NCBI GenBank assembly: GCA_905372865.1 | Contig: CAJPQT010000006.1 | Location: 34,555 to 98,554 of the forward strand | Length of the DNA stretch: 64,000 nt | From: an uncultured Centipeda sp. | GTDB taxonomy: Bacteria > Bacillota > Negativicutes > Selenomonadales > Selenomonadaceae | Direction: 5' to 3' | Part shown: positions 34,991 to 44,057 of the stretch, in pieces | Layout of the letters: each line of letters starts with the position of its first letter | How positions within the stretch are numbered: the stretch's first letter is position 1 | Notes under the pieces: model-generated | Seen by the model: only the letters and a program-made list of their open reading frames with translations | The model's database searches: none | What the model was told of the DNA's origin: nothing | Program-made: the position numbers and the translations under genes

Positions 34991-37098
34991 AGCTCATACA
35001 TACGCGCATTCGGCTGCGTGGAGAGATCCCGCGTGAGGATGCGCTGCGCCTGGCAGCACGGATGCGCCGCTTCCCTGCGGTAACGGCTGCCTCCGTACGT
35101 GACTCTCATGTCGATGTCTGGCATGAGGGGGCGATTCCTGCTGCCCGTATGCTAGCGGCGGCGGAGCGTGCCGTGCGTGAGGCGGCGGAGAAGTCGGTGA
35201 CCCCGACGGAGCAGATGGCGGAGTTTCGGCGTGATGCAGTGATCTCGCTGGCGAGCTTTGCGGCGATGGAACTCATGAAGCGCGGTGCGCCCGAGCTCTT
35301 TGCCTCGATGACCGTGCTGCGCTCCCTGCTCGTCCTCAGTATCTCACGCAACTTCATCAAGACGGGGATCGGCGGCCTGATCAAGGATCGGCAGCCGAAT
35401 GCGGACACGCTGACGACGACGGCGGTCATAGCCTCCGTGCTCGCGGGCAAGCCGGAGTCGAGTCTCATGCTCCTCGCACTCAGCAACGGTGCGGAGATGC
35501 TGACGAGCTATGCGGCGGAGAAGGCACGCACGCACATCTCGGGACTGCTCTCGCTTGGACAGCGCGATGTCTGGCTCGTCGAAGAAACGGCGGACGGCGA
35601 GGTTGAACGCAAGGTGCCCGTCGAGGAGGTGCGCCCCGGAGACATCATCGCTGTGCACGCGGGTGAGAAGATTGTGGTTGACGGGCGTGTCCTGCGCGGT
35701 GACGCAGCGGTGACACAGGCCTCCATCACGGGTGAATCCGCGCCCGCGATGAAGCACGAGGGGACACCGGTTTACGCGGGCAGCGTTGTCGAGGCGGGGG
35801 AACTCGTCGTTGCGGTGGAAAAGGTAGGCGGTGATACGTCGCTTGCCCATATTGTCCACCTCGTCGAGGAGGCACAGACGCGCCGTGCGCCCGTGCAGAA
35901 CTTTGCCGACCAGATGGCCAACTATCTTGTGCCCGTGTCCTTTCTCGGTGCAGCGATTGTCTACGGGGCAACGCGCGACTGGGGACGTGTGCTGAACCTG
36001 CTCTTTATCGATTTCTCATGCGGGCTCAAGCTGTCTACCGCGACGGCGATGTCGGCATCGATTGCGGCGGCGGCGAAGCGCGGCATTCTCGTCAAGGGCG
36101 GCAACTACATCGAGGCGCTTGCGCGTACGGATACGGTTGTGCTTGACAAGACGGGGACGCTGACGGTCGGTGTGCCGGAGATCACGTTCGTCCGCACCGC
36201 GGAGGGCGTAACGGAGAAGGAGGTCATCCTGCTTGCGGCATCGGCAGAGGAACACTCCGTTCATCCGCTCGCTGTGGCGATTCAGAAATATGTGGAGGAG
36301 CAGGCGTGGAAAGCACCGCAGCATCGTTCCTCCGAGACGATTGTGGCGCGCGGCATGCTGGCCGAGGTGCCGGATTTCGAGGGCTTTTCGGGCGGCGTGA
36401 TCCGCGTCGGAAGCCGCCGCTTTCTGCAGGAGAACGGCATTGCGGATGAGGAGAATCTCATCGCGTCGGTGACGGGCAAGAATCTCCTCTACGTGGCGCG
36501 CGATGCGAAGCTCATCGGTGTCATTGGCATCGATGATCCGATCCGTCCAAAGATGAAAAAGACGCTGAACCAGCTGCGCCGCTGCGGTGTAGACGAGATC
36601 GTCATGCTGACGGGCGACGCGAAGGCGGTGGCTGCGGACGTGGCACGAGAGATGGATGTAGACTCCTATCACGCGGAGATCCTGCCCGAGGACAAATCGC
36701 GCTATGTGAACCAGCTGCGTCAGCGCGGGACCGTTATGATGGTCGGCGACGGCATCAATGATGCCCCTGCACTTGCATTCGCAGACGTAGGGGTCTCGCT
36801 CGGCGGACGGCAGACGGACATCGCGGCGGAGTCCTCGGCGGTGACGATCCACTCGGAGGATCCGACGCGCCTCGTGGAGGCACTGCGTCTTGGTCAGCGG
36901 TCCATGCATCTCGTGCACCAGAATTTCAAAGCAACGCTGCTCATCAACTCCGCGGCGATGCTGCTCGGTGCACTCGGTTCGATCAGTCCGCTTGCGGCGG
37001 CGGCGATTCACAACACGGCGACGCTCGGTGTCGTGCTGAACAGCTGCCGTATTCTGACACCGGAGGGCGGGCTCTTTCTACAGCGCCGGCGGTCCTGA
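34987..37098 (+). CDS. P1B-type heavy-metal P-type ATPase with SCG membrane motif
   Basis: 703 aa. Order: a degenerate HMA2-like N-terminus without CxxC, TM helices, actuator loop with TGES, phosphorylation site D387-KTGTLT, a P1B-type HP motif (EEHSVHP), hinge GDGINDAPAL, C-terminal TMs. The membrane metal site usually reading CPC or SPC is S344-C345-G346 followed by LKLS, so the transported metal is not the standard Cu/Zn/Cd pattern; Mn or Fe export is a possibility. I chose the ATG at 34987, overlapping the previous stop, over 34828, which lies inside that gene. Confidence 0.88.
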   Translation: MKLIHTRIRLRGEIPREDALRLAARMRRFPAVTAASVRDSHVDVWHEGAIPAARMLAAAERAVREAAEKSVTPTEQMAEFRRDAVISLASFAAMELMKRGAPELFASMTVLRSLLVLSISRNFIKTGIGGLIKDRQPNADTLTTTAVIASVLAGKPESSLMLLALSNGAEMLTSYAAEKARTHISGLLSLGQRDVWLVEETADGEVERKVPVEEVRPGDIIAVHAGEKIVVDGRVLRGDAAVTQASITGESAPAMKHEGTPVYAGSVVEAGELVVAVEKVGGDTSLAHIVHLVEEAQTRRAPVQNFADQMANYLVPVSFLGAAIVYGATRDWGRVLNLLFIDFSCGLKLSTATAMSASIAAAAKRGILVKGGNYIEALARTDTVVLDKTGTLTVGVPEITFVRTAEGVTEKEVILLAASAEEHSVHPLAVAIQKYVEEQAWKAPQHRSSETIVARGMLAEVPDFEGFSGGVIRVGSRRFLQENGIADEENLIASVTGKNLLYVARDAKLIGVIGIDDPIRPKMKKTLNQLRRCGVDEIVMLTGDAKAVAADVAREMDVDSYHAEILPEDKSRYVNQLRQRGTVMMVGDGINDAPALAFADVGVSLGGRQTDIAAESSAVTIHSEDPTRLVEALRLGQRSMHLVHQNFKATLLINSAAMLLGALGSISPLAAAAIHNTATLGVVLNSCRILTPEGGLFLQRRRS

Positions 37099-37127
37099 CG
37101 GATGCAGACAGCGCCCGCGCTGAAGTC

Positions 37128-37156
37128 TTGCATTTTCGTGTGTCCTGTTGTAAAAT
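37128..37156 (+). promoter_or_regulatory. Promoter of yvyF-type flagellar gene
   Basis: TTGCAT at 37128-37133 and TAAAAT at 37151-37156 are spaced 17 bp, about 70 bp before the ATG at 37228. Confidence 0.6.
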
Positions 37157-37227
37157 ACGAACCATAAGTGAGGAATAGTTTTGGATCAAGCATGTACCGA
37201 TCCGCTATTTGGGAGGAGAGTTTGTCA

Positions 37228-37647
37228 ATGGCAGGAAAGATGAAGAACTGCTCAAGCTGCGGGAAGGTATTTGTTTCGATCAACAATTCTCGTATCTGCG
37301 TGGACTGTCGCGAGAAGGAAGAGCGGTGGGAGAAGGAGATCGTCGAATTCGTACGCGATCATCCGAAGAGCCGGATCCCCGAGATCGTCGAGGCGACGGG
37401 GGTACAGGAACCCGTTGTTCGGCGCATGATCCGCGAGGGGCGCTTCCTCTCGTCGGGGGTCGAGCTTTTCTATCCGTGCGAGAAGTGCGGTTCGCCCATC
37501 CAGAAGGGACAGTACTGCGAAAAGTGTCAGAAGGAGATGCGTGAGGAGCTGACGGCGGCCGTCGCGAAACAGTCCGCCTCCGGCATGCGCACGACGTCGG
37601 ACGGCAGCAGCGGACGGCGCGGATATGTGACACTTAGCGATAAGTAA
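37228..37647 (+). CDS. Flagellar operon protein, YvyF-like zinc-ribbon
   Basis: 139 aa. An N-terminal zinc-ribbon-like Cys set (CSSCGK...CVDCREK), a middle helix-turn-helix-like part (IPEIVEATGVQEPVVRRMIREG) and a second Cys set (CEKCGS...CEKCQKE). This architecture is that of the TIGR03826/YvyF family usually found just before flgM in Firmicutes; its role in flagellar expression is not well defined. ATG 37228 follows GGGAGGAGAG. It has its own promoter and a strong terminator, so it is largely uncoupled from flgM. Confidence 0.88.
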   Translation: MAGKMKNCSSCGKVFVSINNSRICVDCREKEERWEKEIVEFVRDHPKSRIPEIVEATGVQEPVVRRMIREGRFLSSGVELFYPCEKCGSPIQKGQYCEKCQKEMREELTAAVAKQSASGMRTTSDGSSGRRGYVTLSDK

Positions 37648-37652
37648 AAAGG

Positions 37653-37699
37653 AAGACGTGTACTTGGGAATTTGTTCTTAAGTACACGTCTTTTTTTTT
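37653..37699 (+). terminator. Strong intrinsic terminator after the yvyF-type gene
   Basis: A 13-bp perfect stem (37653-37665 with 37680-37692) is followed by a run of T residues. Termination here isolates the yvyF-type gene from flgM. Confidence 0.9.
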
Positions 37700-37701
37700 C
37701 G

Positions 37702-37730
37702 ATAAAGAATGTGAAAGGACTCCGAGAATT
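37702..37730 (+). promoter_or_regulatory. Possible sigma-28-like promoter before flgM
   Basis: TAAAGAAT, then about 10 bp, then TCCGAGAA resembles the flagellar sigma factor consensus (TAAAGTTT and GCCGATAA) with imperfect -10 and one base short spacing. It is the only candidate I see for transcription of flgM and the late genes after the upstream terminator. Confidence 0.35.
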
Positions 37731-37823
37731 TTTCGGGAAGAAATGAATCATTGATCCAATGCAGACCCAAGATGATGGGACTGTATGTTATCGGTGATTC
37801 CTGATACATAGGTGGTGAAGGAT

Positions 37824-38102
37824 ATGTTGATCAGCAATCATGCAGTTTCGGCGGTCAGCCGTCTCTATGCAGGAAGTGCAGCAGGGGGGACGCGTCGCGT
37901 GGATGCGGCGGGTGCCGTGCAGCGTCCGGATGCGCTTGAGCTCTCCGGTGAGGTACAGAGCTTTGGCGATATCCTGCAAAAACTGCGGGGCATGGACGAC
38001 GTGCGCCCTGAGCGCGTGAATGCGCTCGCGCATGCGGCAAACGGCAGCTATGCACCTGCGGCTTCGGACATTGCGGCAAAGATGCTTGCGATGCGCTACT
38101 GA
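37824..38102 (+). CDS. flgM: Anti-sigma-28 factor FlgM
   Basis: 92 aa. It holds the flagellar sigma factor inactive until the hook is complete. The N-terminus is short and disordered; the C-terminal half has the conserved D-A-L-E-L-S-G-E-V-Q-S and a late segment V-R-P-E-R-V-N-A-L...G-S-Y matching the sigma-binding helices. I chose the ATG at 37824 with AGGTGG 8 nt upstream; in-frame GTGs lie at 37812 and 37815. It overlaps flgN (TGATG). First gene of the late flagellar run. Confidence 0.85.
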   Translation: MLISNHAVSAVSRLYAGSAAGGTRRVDAAGAVQRPDALELSGEVQSFGDILQKLRGMDDVRPERVNALAHAANGSYAPAASDIAAKMLAMRY

Positions 38103-38605
38103 TGCAGGGCAGTCCCATGTGGAAGACATTCACGGCGACGCTGGAGGAACTGCATCGCCAGTATGAGAAGATCCGCGTGCTTCAGGAGAAGAAGCGCGGT
38201 GTGCTTGTTGCACTCGACATGGTGGCGCTTGAAAAGCTGACGGCTGAGGAGGACTTCCTTGCACGCGCGGTGCAGGAACTCGAAAAGCAGCGCCTGACCC
38301 AACTCGCGCAGATTGCAAAAGATACGCCCGGCGTCAGCGCTGAGACGAATATGGAGGAACTCGCGCTCCTTGCACCGACGGACGCCGTCCATCGCTCCGT
38401 GCTCGCGGCAAGCCGCAAGCTGAGCTGCATTGTTAAGGAGACGAAGGAACTCAGTGACGCGAACTCCCTCCTGATCGAGGGGGCGTTGATTGCCGTTAAT
38501 CGACAGCTCGGCAGGATCGGCGGCGCTGTCGTCGACCCCGTCTACGGGAGCAGCGGCAGCGAGCAGGTGCGGCATCTGAAGAAAAATCTGGACTATAAGG
38601 CGTGA
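38102..38605 (+). CDS. flgN: FlgN-type flagellar export chaperone
   Basis: 167 aa, nearly all helical. FlgN binds hook-filament junction proteins FlgK and FlgL before export, and both genes follow. The N-terminal motif TLEELHRQYEKIRVLQEKKR and the C-terminal LIEGALIAVNRQL...VYG fit the FlgN family. The ATG overlaps the flgM stop; an alternative start is the ATG at 38117 (MWKTF). A second FlgN-like gene follows 6 bp later. Confidence 0.85.
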   Translation: MQGSPMWKTFTATLEELHRQYEKIRVLQEKKRGVLVALDMVALEKLTAEEDFLARAVQELEKQRLTQLAQIAKDTPGVSAETNMEELALLAPTDAVHRSVLAASRKLSCIVKETKELSDANSLLIEGALIAVNRQLGRIGGAVVDPVYGSSGSEQVRHLKKNLDYKA

Positions 38606-38611
38606 GCGGCG

Positions 38612-39103
38612 ATGACAAATGAGACGCGTGAGGCACTTGTGCTCCTAAAGGCGCAGCTCGCTGCCTGCGAAGCGGCAATGCTTCGTTTTGCCGCATTGCG
38701 GGAGGCCCTCTCGCAGAGTGCGTCGGGCGGCGGCATCGCAGAGCCGACGGCAGCGGCGGAACGCAGCCTGAGTGAGGTGCGAGCTCTCGCGCGACAGCAG
38801 TCAGACTTTTTGATGAACGTCGGAGTGGAGAGCCTTTTCGATCTTGTTTCTCGTGAGCCGAACTTGCGGGAACGGCTCGCCGCCGAGCGCGTTCTGCGTG
38901 CATCTGCCGCACGCCGTACGGAACTGCGGGAGCGCATACAGGCCTGTCGGCTCCTTCTGCAGAAGAGTGCGGATTTTGTGAACTACCAGCTCAACGTTAT
39001 CTCTGGCACGGTTGCCGATGATACCTACGGCAGGTCACAGCCTGTGGCAGGACCTGCGGCCGGCATCCAGCGTGCCGTTGCAATGTTTGATGCGGATGTA
39101 TAA
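38612..39103 (+). CDS. Second FlgN-like chaperone
   Basis: 163 aa, all helical, Ala/Arg/Leu-rich. The C-terminal end L-L-L-Q-K-S-A-D-F-V-N-Y-Q-L-N-V-I-S followed by DDTYG parallels the end of the preceding FlgN, so it is probably a diverged duplicate. It sits directly before flgK. It may serve FlgK while the first copy serves FlgL, or be a co-chaperone. Annotated on the C-terminal motif and position only. Confidence 0.65.
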   Translation: MTNETREALVLLKAQLAACEAAMLRFAALREALSQSASGGGIAEPTAAAERSLSEVRALARQQSDFLMNVGVESLFDLVSREPNLRERLAAERVLRASAARRTELRERIQACRLLLQKSADFVNYQLNVISGTVADDTYGRSQPVAGPAAGIQRAVAMFDADV

Positions 39104-39137
39104 TTTAGATGTAGTATAGGGAAAGCGTGAGGGATCT

Positions 39138-40859
39138 ATGCGGTCAACATTTGCCGGACTTAATACGATGGTGCGGGGCATCCAGAACAATCAGCTCTCG
39201 CTCGATACCACCGGACACAACATCACGAATGCCTCGACGGAAGGGTACTCGCGTCAGCGCGTCGACTCCGCGGCGACGAATTATCAGGAGCGGCCCTCCT
39301 TGTACGGTGGGGTCTACGTCGGCGGCGGCGTGGATGTCGTCGCGCTCAACCGTGCGCGCAACGTCTACGCGGACAAGCAGTACTGGTCGGAGAACTCGGC
39401 GCAGAACCTCTACCAGACGTACAAGACGAACTATGACAAGGTGGAGACGGTCTTCAACGACTCGAAGAAGACGGGTATCTTGAACGCGATGCAGCAGTTC
39501 TACTCCTCGTGGGTCAACCTCTCCAACTATGCGAGTGACTCGGCCTCGCGCACATCGGTCATCACGAAGGGCAACAATCTGATCGACCGCATTAAGACGA
39601 GTGCGAAGCAGCTGCAGGTTCAGATTACGTCGCAGTACGATGAGATGCGCATTCAGGTCGGTAAGGTCAACAGCATCACGAAGGAGATCGCACGTCTGAA
39701 CAAGAACATCATGTTTGCCGAGACAAACGGCGGCAAGGCGAACGACCTGCGTGACCAGCGCGATCTCCTCGTGGATAAGCTCTCCGAGATCACGAATGTC
39801 AATGTCTATGAGGAGGCGAACGGGCAGTATACGGTCGTCTCGAACGGCATGTCGCTCGTGCAGCGCGAAAGCTCTCTGACGCTCGAGATGAGCCCGCCGA
39901 TCAACAACAAGCAGTACGGGATCACGGACTACACCCTGCGCATCAAGGAAGCGGGCGGCATCGGCTATGTCCCCCAGAGCGGCATTTTGAAGGCACTGCA
40001 GGATACGATTGTACAGGACAAGGGGCATATCGACCAACTTGCGGACATCTCTGCAACCCTTCTCACCACCTTCAATGACGTGCATAAGCAGGGCGCGGGC
40101 ATTGATGCGGACTCCACAACATGGCTGAATTTCTTCGGAAAGAATAAGTTCAAATCCCCGAATGGAACCACCTACGATCAGATGCAGTACACGTGGCATG
40201 TGGATCCGCTGACGGACGAACGCTATATGCAGGCGGCAGGGGCAAGCCTCACGCGTACGCATACGGCAGGCCCGCCCCCGCAGACGACGGTGTCGACCAA
40301 CGTGATCGGCGCGCCGGACAGGCTCCAGTCCATGCAGATCATCAATGAGCTCAAGATCGCGGACGAGCTGACGGCACCGGGTGGGCAGAATCTTGTCGCC
40401 GCGCGTCAGATCACAAATGCGGGCGGAACGAAGGTAACACCGACCCTGACCAACACCTCCTCGACCTTTACCTACAATGACAGCTGGGTCAACGGCACTG
40501 CCGACGGCACCATCGCGGTCGAGCTGAGCAAGCTCTTCAACATCGACCAGGCAGGGACGATGAACCCACGCGGCACTACGCGCGCGGTCAGCGATGTCTC
40601 GATCAATCAGTACTACAACAGCATGATGAGCAAGCTCGGCGCGGACGCGGAGAACCTCGACAAGGTGCTTAAGCAGCAGGACGATCTCATGACGCAGATC
40701 GAACAGTGGCGGCAGTCCACATCCGGGGTTGACTGGAATGAGGAACTGACGAATATGCTCAAGTTCCAGACGGGGTACGGCGCGTGCTCACGCATGCTCA
40801 CGTCGATGGATGAGATGCTGGATCGCCTGATCAACAGCACGGGCGTCGTCGGAAGGTAA
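39138..40859 (+). CDS. flgK: Flagellar hook-associated protein 1 (FlgK)
   Basis: 573 aa. First hook-filament junction protein. The N-terminus has the rod/hook-type signature (FAGLNTMVRGIQNNQLSLD, then GHNITNASTEGYSRQR). The D0/D1 helices close with the C-terminal L-T-N-M-L-K-F-Q-T-G-Y-G-A heptad segment. It lacks a signal peptide, as expected for type III export. It precedes flgL by 11 bp, and two FlgN chaperones lie upstream. Confidence 0.95.
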   Translation: MRSTFAGLNTMVRGIQNNQLSLDTTGHNITNASTEGYSRQRVDSAATNYQERPSLYGGVYVGGGVDVVALNRARNVYADKQYWSENSAQNLYQTYKTNYDKVETVFNDSKKTGILNAMQQFYSSWVNLSNYASDSASRTSVITKGNNLIDRIKTSAKQLQVQITSQYDEMRIQVGKVNSITKEIARLNKNIMFAETNGGKANDLRDQRDLLVDKLSEITNVNVYEEANGQYTVVSNGMSLVQRESSLTLEMSPPINNKQYGITDYTLRIKEAGGIGYVPQSGILKALQDTIVQDKGHIDQLADISATLLTTFNDVHKQGAGIDADSTTWLNFFGKNKFKSPNGTTYDQMQYTWHVDPLTDERYMQAAGASLTRTHTAGPPPQTTVSTNVIGAPDRLQSMQIINELKIADELTAPGGQNLVAARQITNAGGTKVTPTLTNTSSTFTYNDSWVNGTADGTIAVELSKLFNIDQAGTMNPRGTTRAVSDVSINQYYNSMMSKLGADAENLDKVLKQQDDLMTQIEQWRQSTSGVDWNEELTNMLKFQTGYGACSRMLTSMDEMLDRLINSTGVVGR

Positions 40860-40870
40860 GAGGTGAGATT

Positions 40871-42256
40871 ATGGTACGCATTAGCAGCAACTACATGGTG
40901 CGGCGCTATCAGAACGATCTGAATGCGCTTGACTACACAAAGTCGAAGCTCATGGAGCAGGGCGACGGCAGCAAACTGCACCGCCCCTCGGACAACTCCG
41001 TGGACTATTCGCGCTTCCTGCGCTACGATGTCTCCGAGGGGGAGAATGACCGCTATCAGGCCAGTGTTCAGGCAGGCCTCTCGTGGATGAATTCGACGCA
41101 GACCTCGCTCTCCGCAATGGAGGACATCCAGAAGACCTTCAAGGCGAAGACCATTCAGGGGGCGAACGACGACAAGGATGAGAAGAGCAGTGACTGGCCG
41201 GCCATTGCACGCGAGATGAAGGCGAACATTGAGCAGATTGTCTCGCTCGGCAACACCCAGCTCGGGGATCGCTACATCTTTTCGGGGCAGGCGGATCTCA
41301 AGCAGCCCTTCCTCATGTCGAGTGAAGCGGATCTGAAGAAGCGCGGTGTGACGAAGTCGCTCGATGACCGTCAGACGGCGTTCTTTACATCGGCAAGTGA
41401 CAACGACAGCGCAGACTTTTTGCATCAGATGCTCTCACTTGAGGGCAGCGACGGCAAGACCTACTATATGAATACCCTGACGGGCAACGTCTACACGAAG
41501 GAGTTCGTGCAGGATGGCTACAAGGATCTGATCGCCAAGGGATACAAGACCGAGGCGGATGCGATCGCTGCCGGTGAGACAACCTTCGTAGGGAACGTCG
41601 CGGGCGTGACGAAGGGCTCGGGCTTCATCAAGGACAACTTCAAGAACACAGGAGAGTTGATCAACGATCCTGTCGCGGCACCTGGCAAGGGTGAAAACTG
41701 GTCCAATACAGCAGCGGTGCCCGGTGTGACGCTGAAATTTTCCTATGTGCGCCAGCAGCTCGTTACCTATCAGGGGGACAAACGCTACATCTCGATGGTC
41801 AAGCAGAACGGTTCGACCGAGCCGTCGGCGGATACAGTCAACAAGACGGGCGTTGATATCTTCGGGCGTGACCTCTTTGACGACAAGAACTCCGGCCGTG
41901 TTCCTGACGACCCCTCGGGAACAGCGATGGTCAACAATATGCTGACGGTCTATGCCAAGACGAAGGCGTGCGATGCACACTGGCTGAGTTCGGACGGCGT
42001 TACGCTTGCTGATGTTGCCAATCAGGTAACGCTGCAGGCGCATACCGAGACGGGCTCGCGCAGTGGCCTCTACACGGACATGAAGAGTATCCTCACAGAC
42101 CACAAGGAGAACATCACGCGCGATATCACAACGGCAACCGGCACAAACGTGGCGGAGCTTGCGACGAAGATGATGCAGCAGCAGACCATCATGAGCATGT
42201 CGCTCGCGATGGGATCGCGTATCCTGCCGCTCTCGCTTGTGGATTATCTGCGGTAA
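40871..42256 (+). CDS. flgL: Flagellar hook-associated protein 3 (FlgL)
   Basis: 461 aa. Second junction protein, flagellin-like at both ends: an N-terminal RISSNYMVRRYQNDLNALDY segment with R-P-S-D-N-S, and a C-terminal M-M-Q-Q-Q-T-I-M-S-M-S-L-A-M-G-S-R helix. The centre is expanded compared with short FlgL proteins (about 300 aa), with an insertion between about residues 150 and 370. GAGGTGAG precedes the ATG. Operon with flgK. Confidence 0.93.
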   Translation: MVRISSNYMVRRYQNDLNALDYTKSKLMEQGDGSKLHRPSDNSVDYSRFLRYDVSEGENDRYQASVQAGLSWMNSTQTSLSAMEDIQKTFKAKTIQGANDDKDEKSSDWPAIAREMKANIEQIVSLGNTQLGDRYIFSGQADLKQPFLMSSEADLKKRGVTKSLDDRQTAFFTSASDNDSADFLHQMLSLEGSDGKTYYMNTLTGNVYTKEFVQDGYKDLIAKGYKTEADAIAAGETTFVGNVAGVTKGSGFIKDNFKNTGELINDPVAAPGKGENWSNTAAVPGVTLKFSYVRQQLVTYQGDKRYISMVKQNGSTEPSADTVNKTGVDIFGRDLFDDKNSGRVPDDPSGTAMVNNMLTVYAKTKACDAHWLSSDGVTLADVANQVTLQAHTETGSRSGLYTDMKSILTDHKENITRDITTATGTNVAELATKMMQQQTIMSMSLAMGSRILPLSLVDYLR

Positions 42257-42298
42257 TACCATGTAACGCCAGTTCATAAACGGGAAAGGATGCCCTTT

Positions 42299-42883
42299 AT
42301 GCCCATGCGCTATCTCAACATACGATCCACGCTGCCGGTCATCGGCATGCGTATTCAGTACAATTCACTGGAATCCGGGATCCATCAGCCGCGCTACGAA
42401 CAGGAGACGCAGCAGGCACGCTCGAACCGCGGCGTGACGCAGCCAAAGCTCTCGATTGACAGCTACCCGAGCCGGCACAGCTATGGCTATACGAACCACA
42501 CGGACTTTGCCCGCGAGAACCTCGAACGCGGCATGAGCGAGGTGCGTAAGGGAACCTCGAAGCACACGCAGATGGCGTGGGCACTCGCCGAGGACGGCCC
42601 GAAGCCGGGGCGGCAGGTCGGCATAGAGTTCGCCAAGCGCGACATGGAAAACCGCATGACACAGCAGCGTCAGCTGGTTGCCGCCGCGATTCCCGATCCC
42701 GAGATTCACTTTGAAGTGGGCCGCGCGGTCGGAGAGCCGACGGTTGGGCACACGACCCCGCACTGGCATACGGAGAGCCGACCGCGTCTGCACTACAATC
42801 GCGGGAGCGTCGAGACCTACCTGCAGCAGAAGGGCAATATCGAGCGCTGGGTCAGCGAGGGGAAATACGATGTACGTGCATAA
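42299..42883 (+). CDS. DUF6470-family protein of the flagellar cluster
   Basis: 194 aa. The start MPMRYLNIRST and the body Y-E-Q-E-T-Q-Q-A-R-S...LSIDSYPSRHSYGYTNHTDF and IPDPEIHFEVG follow the DUF6470 pattern, a family regularly found between flgL and fliW in Firmicutes. No TM helix or signal peptide. The biochemical role is unknown. I chose the ATG at 42299 because AAAGGA is 8 nt upstream; the ATG at 42290 overlaps that site. Confidence 0.8.
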   Translation: MPMRYLNIRSTLPVIGMRIQYNSLESGIHQPRYEQETQQARSNRGVTQPKLSIDSYPSRHSYGYTNHTDFARENLERGMSEVRKGTSKHTQMAWALAEDGPKPGRQVGIEFAKRDMENRMTQQRQLVAAAIPDPEIHFEVGRAVGEPTVGHTTPHWHTESRPRLHYNRGSVETYLQQKGNIERWVSEGKYDVRA

Positions 42884-42895
42884 CAGGAGCCATTG

Positions 42896-43342
42896 ATGAA
42901 GAAGATTATGACAAGCCGCTTCGGTGAGATCGAGGCGGCAGAGGAGTCCATCATTCATTTTGCGGCGGGAATTCCCGCCTTCGAGGAGGAGCGGGAGTTC
43001 ATCATTATCCCGTATGAGGAGGACAGTCCGTACGTCTTTCTGCAGTCGGTTAAGACGCCGGAGCTCGCCTTTTTGATGACCATGCCGCTTACATTTTTCC
43101 CCGACTATGAGTTCACCATCGACGACGAAGTGGAAGCGGAACTCGGTCTAATCTCGCCGGAGGAGGTGCTGATCTATGCGATTCTCACGCTCTCTGGCAA
43201 GGAGATTCACGATCTGACGGCGAACCTCATGGCGCCGATTGTCATCAATGCGACAACACGGCAAGCAAAGCAGATCGTACTTGATCGGAGCGCATATACG
43301 ACGAAACATCGCCTGTTCCCCGCCGAGAAGGAGGACAGGTAA
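42896..43342 (+). CDS. fliW: Flagellar assembly factor FliW
   Basis: 148 aa. Beta-barrel protein that binds CsrA and flagellin in turn: when flagellin is exported, FliW is freed and blocks CsrA, allowing flagellin translation. Motifs: F-A-A-G-I-P-A-F-E-E-E-R-E-F, then FLQSVKTPELAFLMTMP, and N-L-M-A-P-I-V-I-N near the end. ATG 42896 follows AGGAG; the stop overlaps csrA (TAATG), coupling the two partners. Confidence 0.95.
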   Translation: MKKIMTSRFGEIEAAEESIIHFAAGIPAFEEEREFIIIPYEEDSPYVFLQSVKTPELAFLMTMPLTFFPDYEFTIDDEVEAELGLISPEEVLIYAILTLSGKEIHDLTANLMAPIVINATTRQAKQIVLDRSAYTTKHRLFPAEKEDR

Positions 43343-43563
43343 TGCTCGTACTCACACGCAAACCAAGGCAGCAGATCATGATCGGCGACAATGTCGTCGT
43401 CAACATCGTGGAGGTCCAGGGCGACAACGTACGCATTGCGATCGATGCGCCGCGCAGCGTCAAGATCTATCGCGGTGAGATCTATCGGGCAATTCAGGAG
43501 GAGAACCAAAAGGCTGCGGCGGCGCCCGCAAATTTTGATCTCAGTGCCTTGCCCAAAAACTGA
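43342..43563 (+). CDS. csrA: Carbon storage regulator / flagellin translation repressor CsrA
   Basis: 73 aa RNA-binding dimer that recognises GGA motifs in mRNA hairpins. N-terminal MLVLTRKPRQQIMIGD and the R-I-A-I-D-A-P-R-S-V-K-I-Y-R-G-E-I-Y core carry the RNA-contacting residues. In Firmicutes it represses flagellin translation and is antagonised by FliW, encoded directly upstream with overlapping stop and start. Candidate target sites are visible in the fliC leader (46664-46727). Confidence 0.96.
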   Translation: MLVLTRKPRQQIMIGDNVVVNIVEVQGDNVRIAIDAPRSVKIYRGEIYRAIQEENQKAAAAPANFDLSALPKN

Positions 43564-43634
43564 GAAGGAAGCATCAAGGAAGAACAGAATGGGAGCGTCG
43601 GAGGCGCTTCCAATGACACACGGAGGGGTGCCTT

Positions 43635-44036
43635 ATGACTGTAACAAATGTTCAGGATGTTATGCTGGCGGCAGTTGCCGTCAGTGGTATGGGGGATGAT
43701 ATCCCCAAGGCGGACGCGCAGGAGCCGGTACAGGCACCGCGCAAGAGCGCGGAGACTGCAGCCAAGCAGGCAGAAGCTGCTGCGGAGCAGAAGGAACAGC
43801 ACGCGCCGCTTTCGGAGGAGCAAACCTCGTTTATCACACAGCAGCTCAATGAGATCATGCGCAACATCAATGTCGATCTGCAGTTTCAGTATCACAAGGA
43901 GATTGACGTTATGTCCGTGCAGATGCTCGACAAGAAGACGGGCAAAGTCTTGCGCGAGGTTCCGCCTGAGGCGATGGTGAAGCACATGATCAAGGTGCAC
44001 GATTGGATCGGCGCCTTCCTGGATAAGACGGCATAA
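43635..44036 (+). CDS. flaG: FlaG-family flagellar protein
   Basis: 133 aa. An Ala/Glu/Gln-rich linker (residues ~25-60) is followed by the FlaG core: LNEIMRNINVDLQFQYHKEI, VQMLDKKTGKVLREVPPEAM. FlaG proteins influence filament length and usually precede fliD, as here. GGAGGGG precedes the ATG. Gap of 21 bp to fliD. Confidence 0.9.
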   Translation: MTVTNVQDVMLAAVAVSGMGDDIPKADAQEPVQAPRKSAETAAKQAEAAAEQKEQHAPLSEEQTSFITQQLNEIMRNINVDLQFQYHKEIDVMSVQMLDKKTGKVLREVPPEAMVKHMIKVHDWIGAFLDKTA

Positions 44037-44057
44037 GGAGATAGAAGGAGAGATAAT

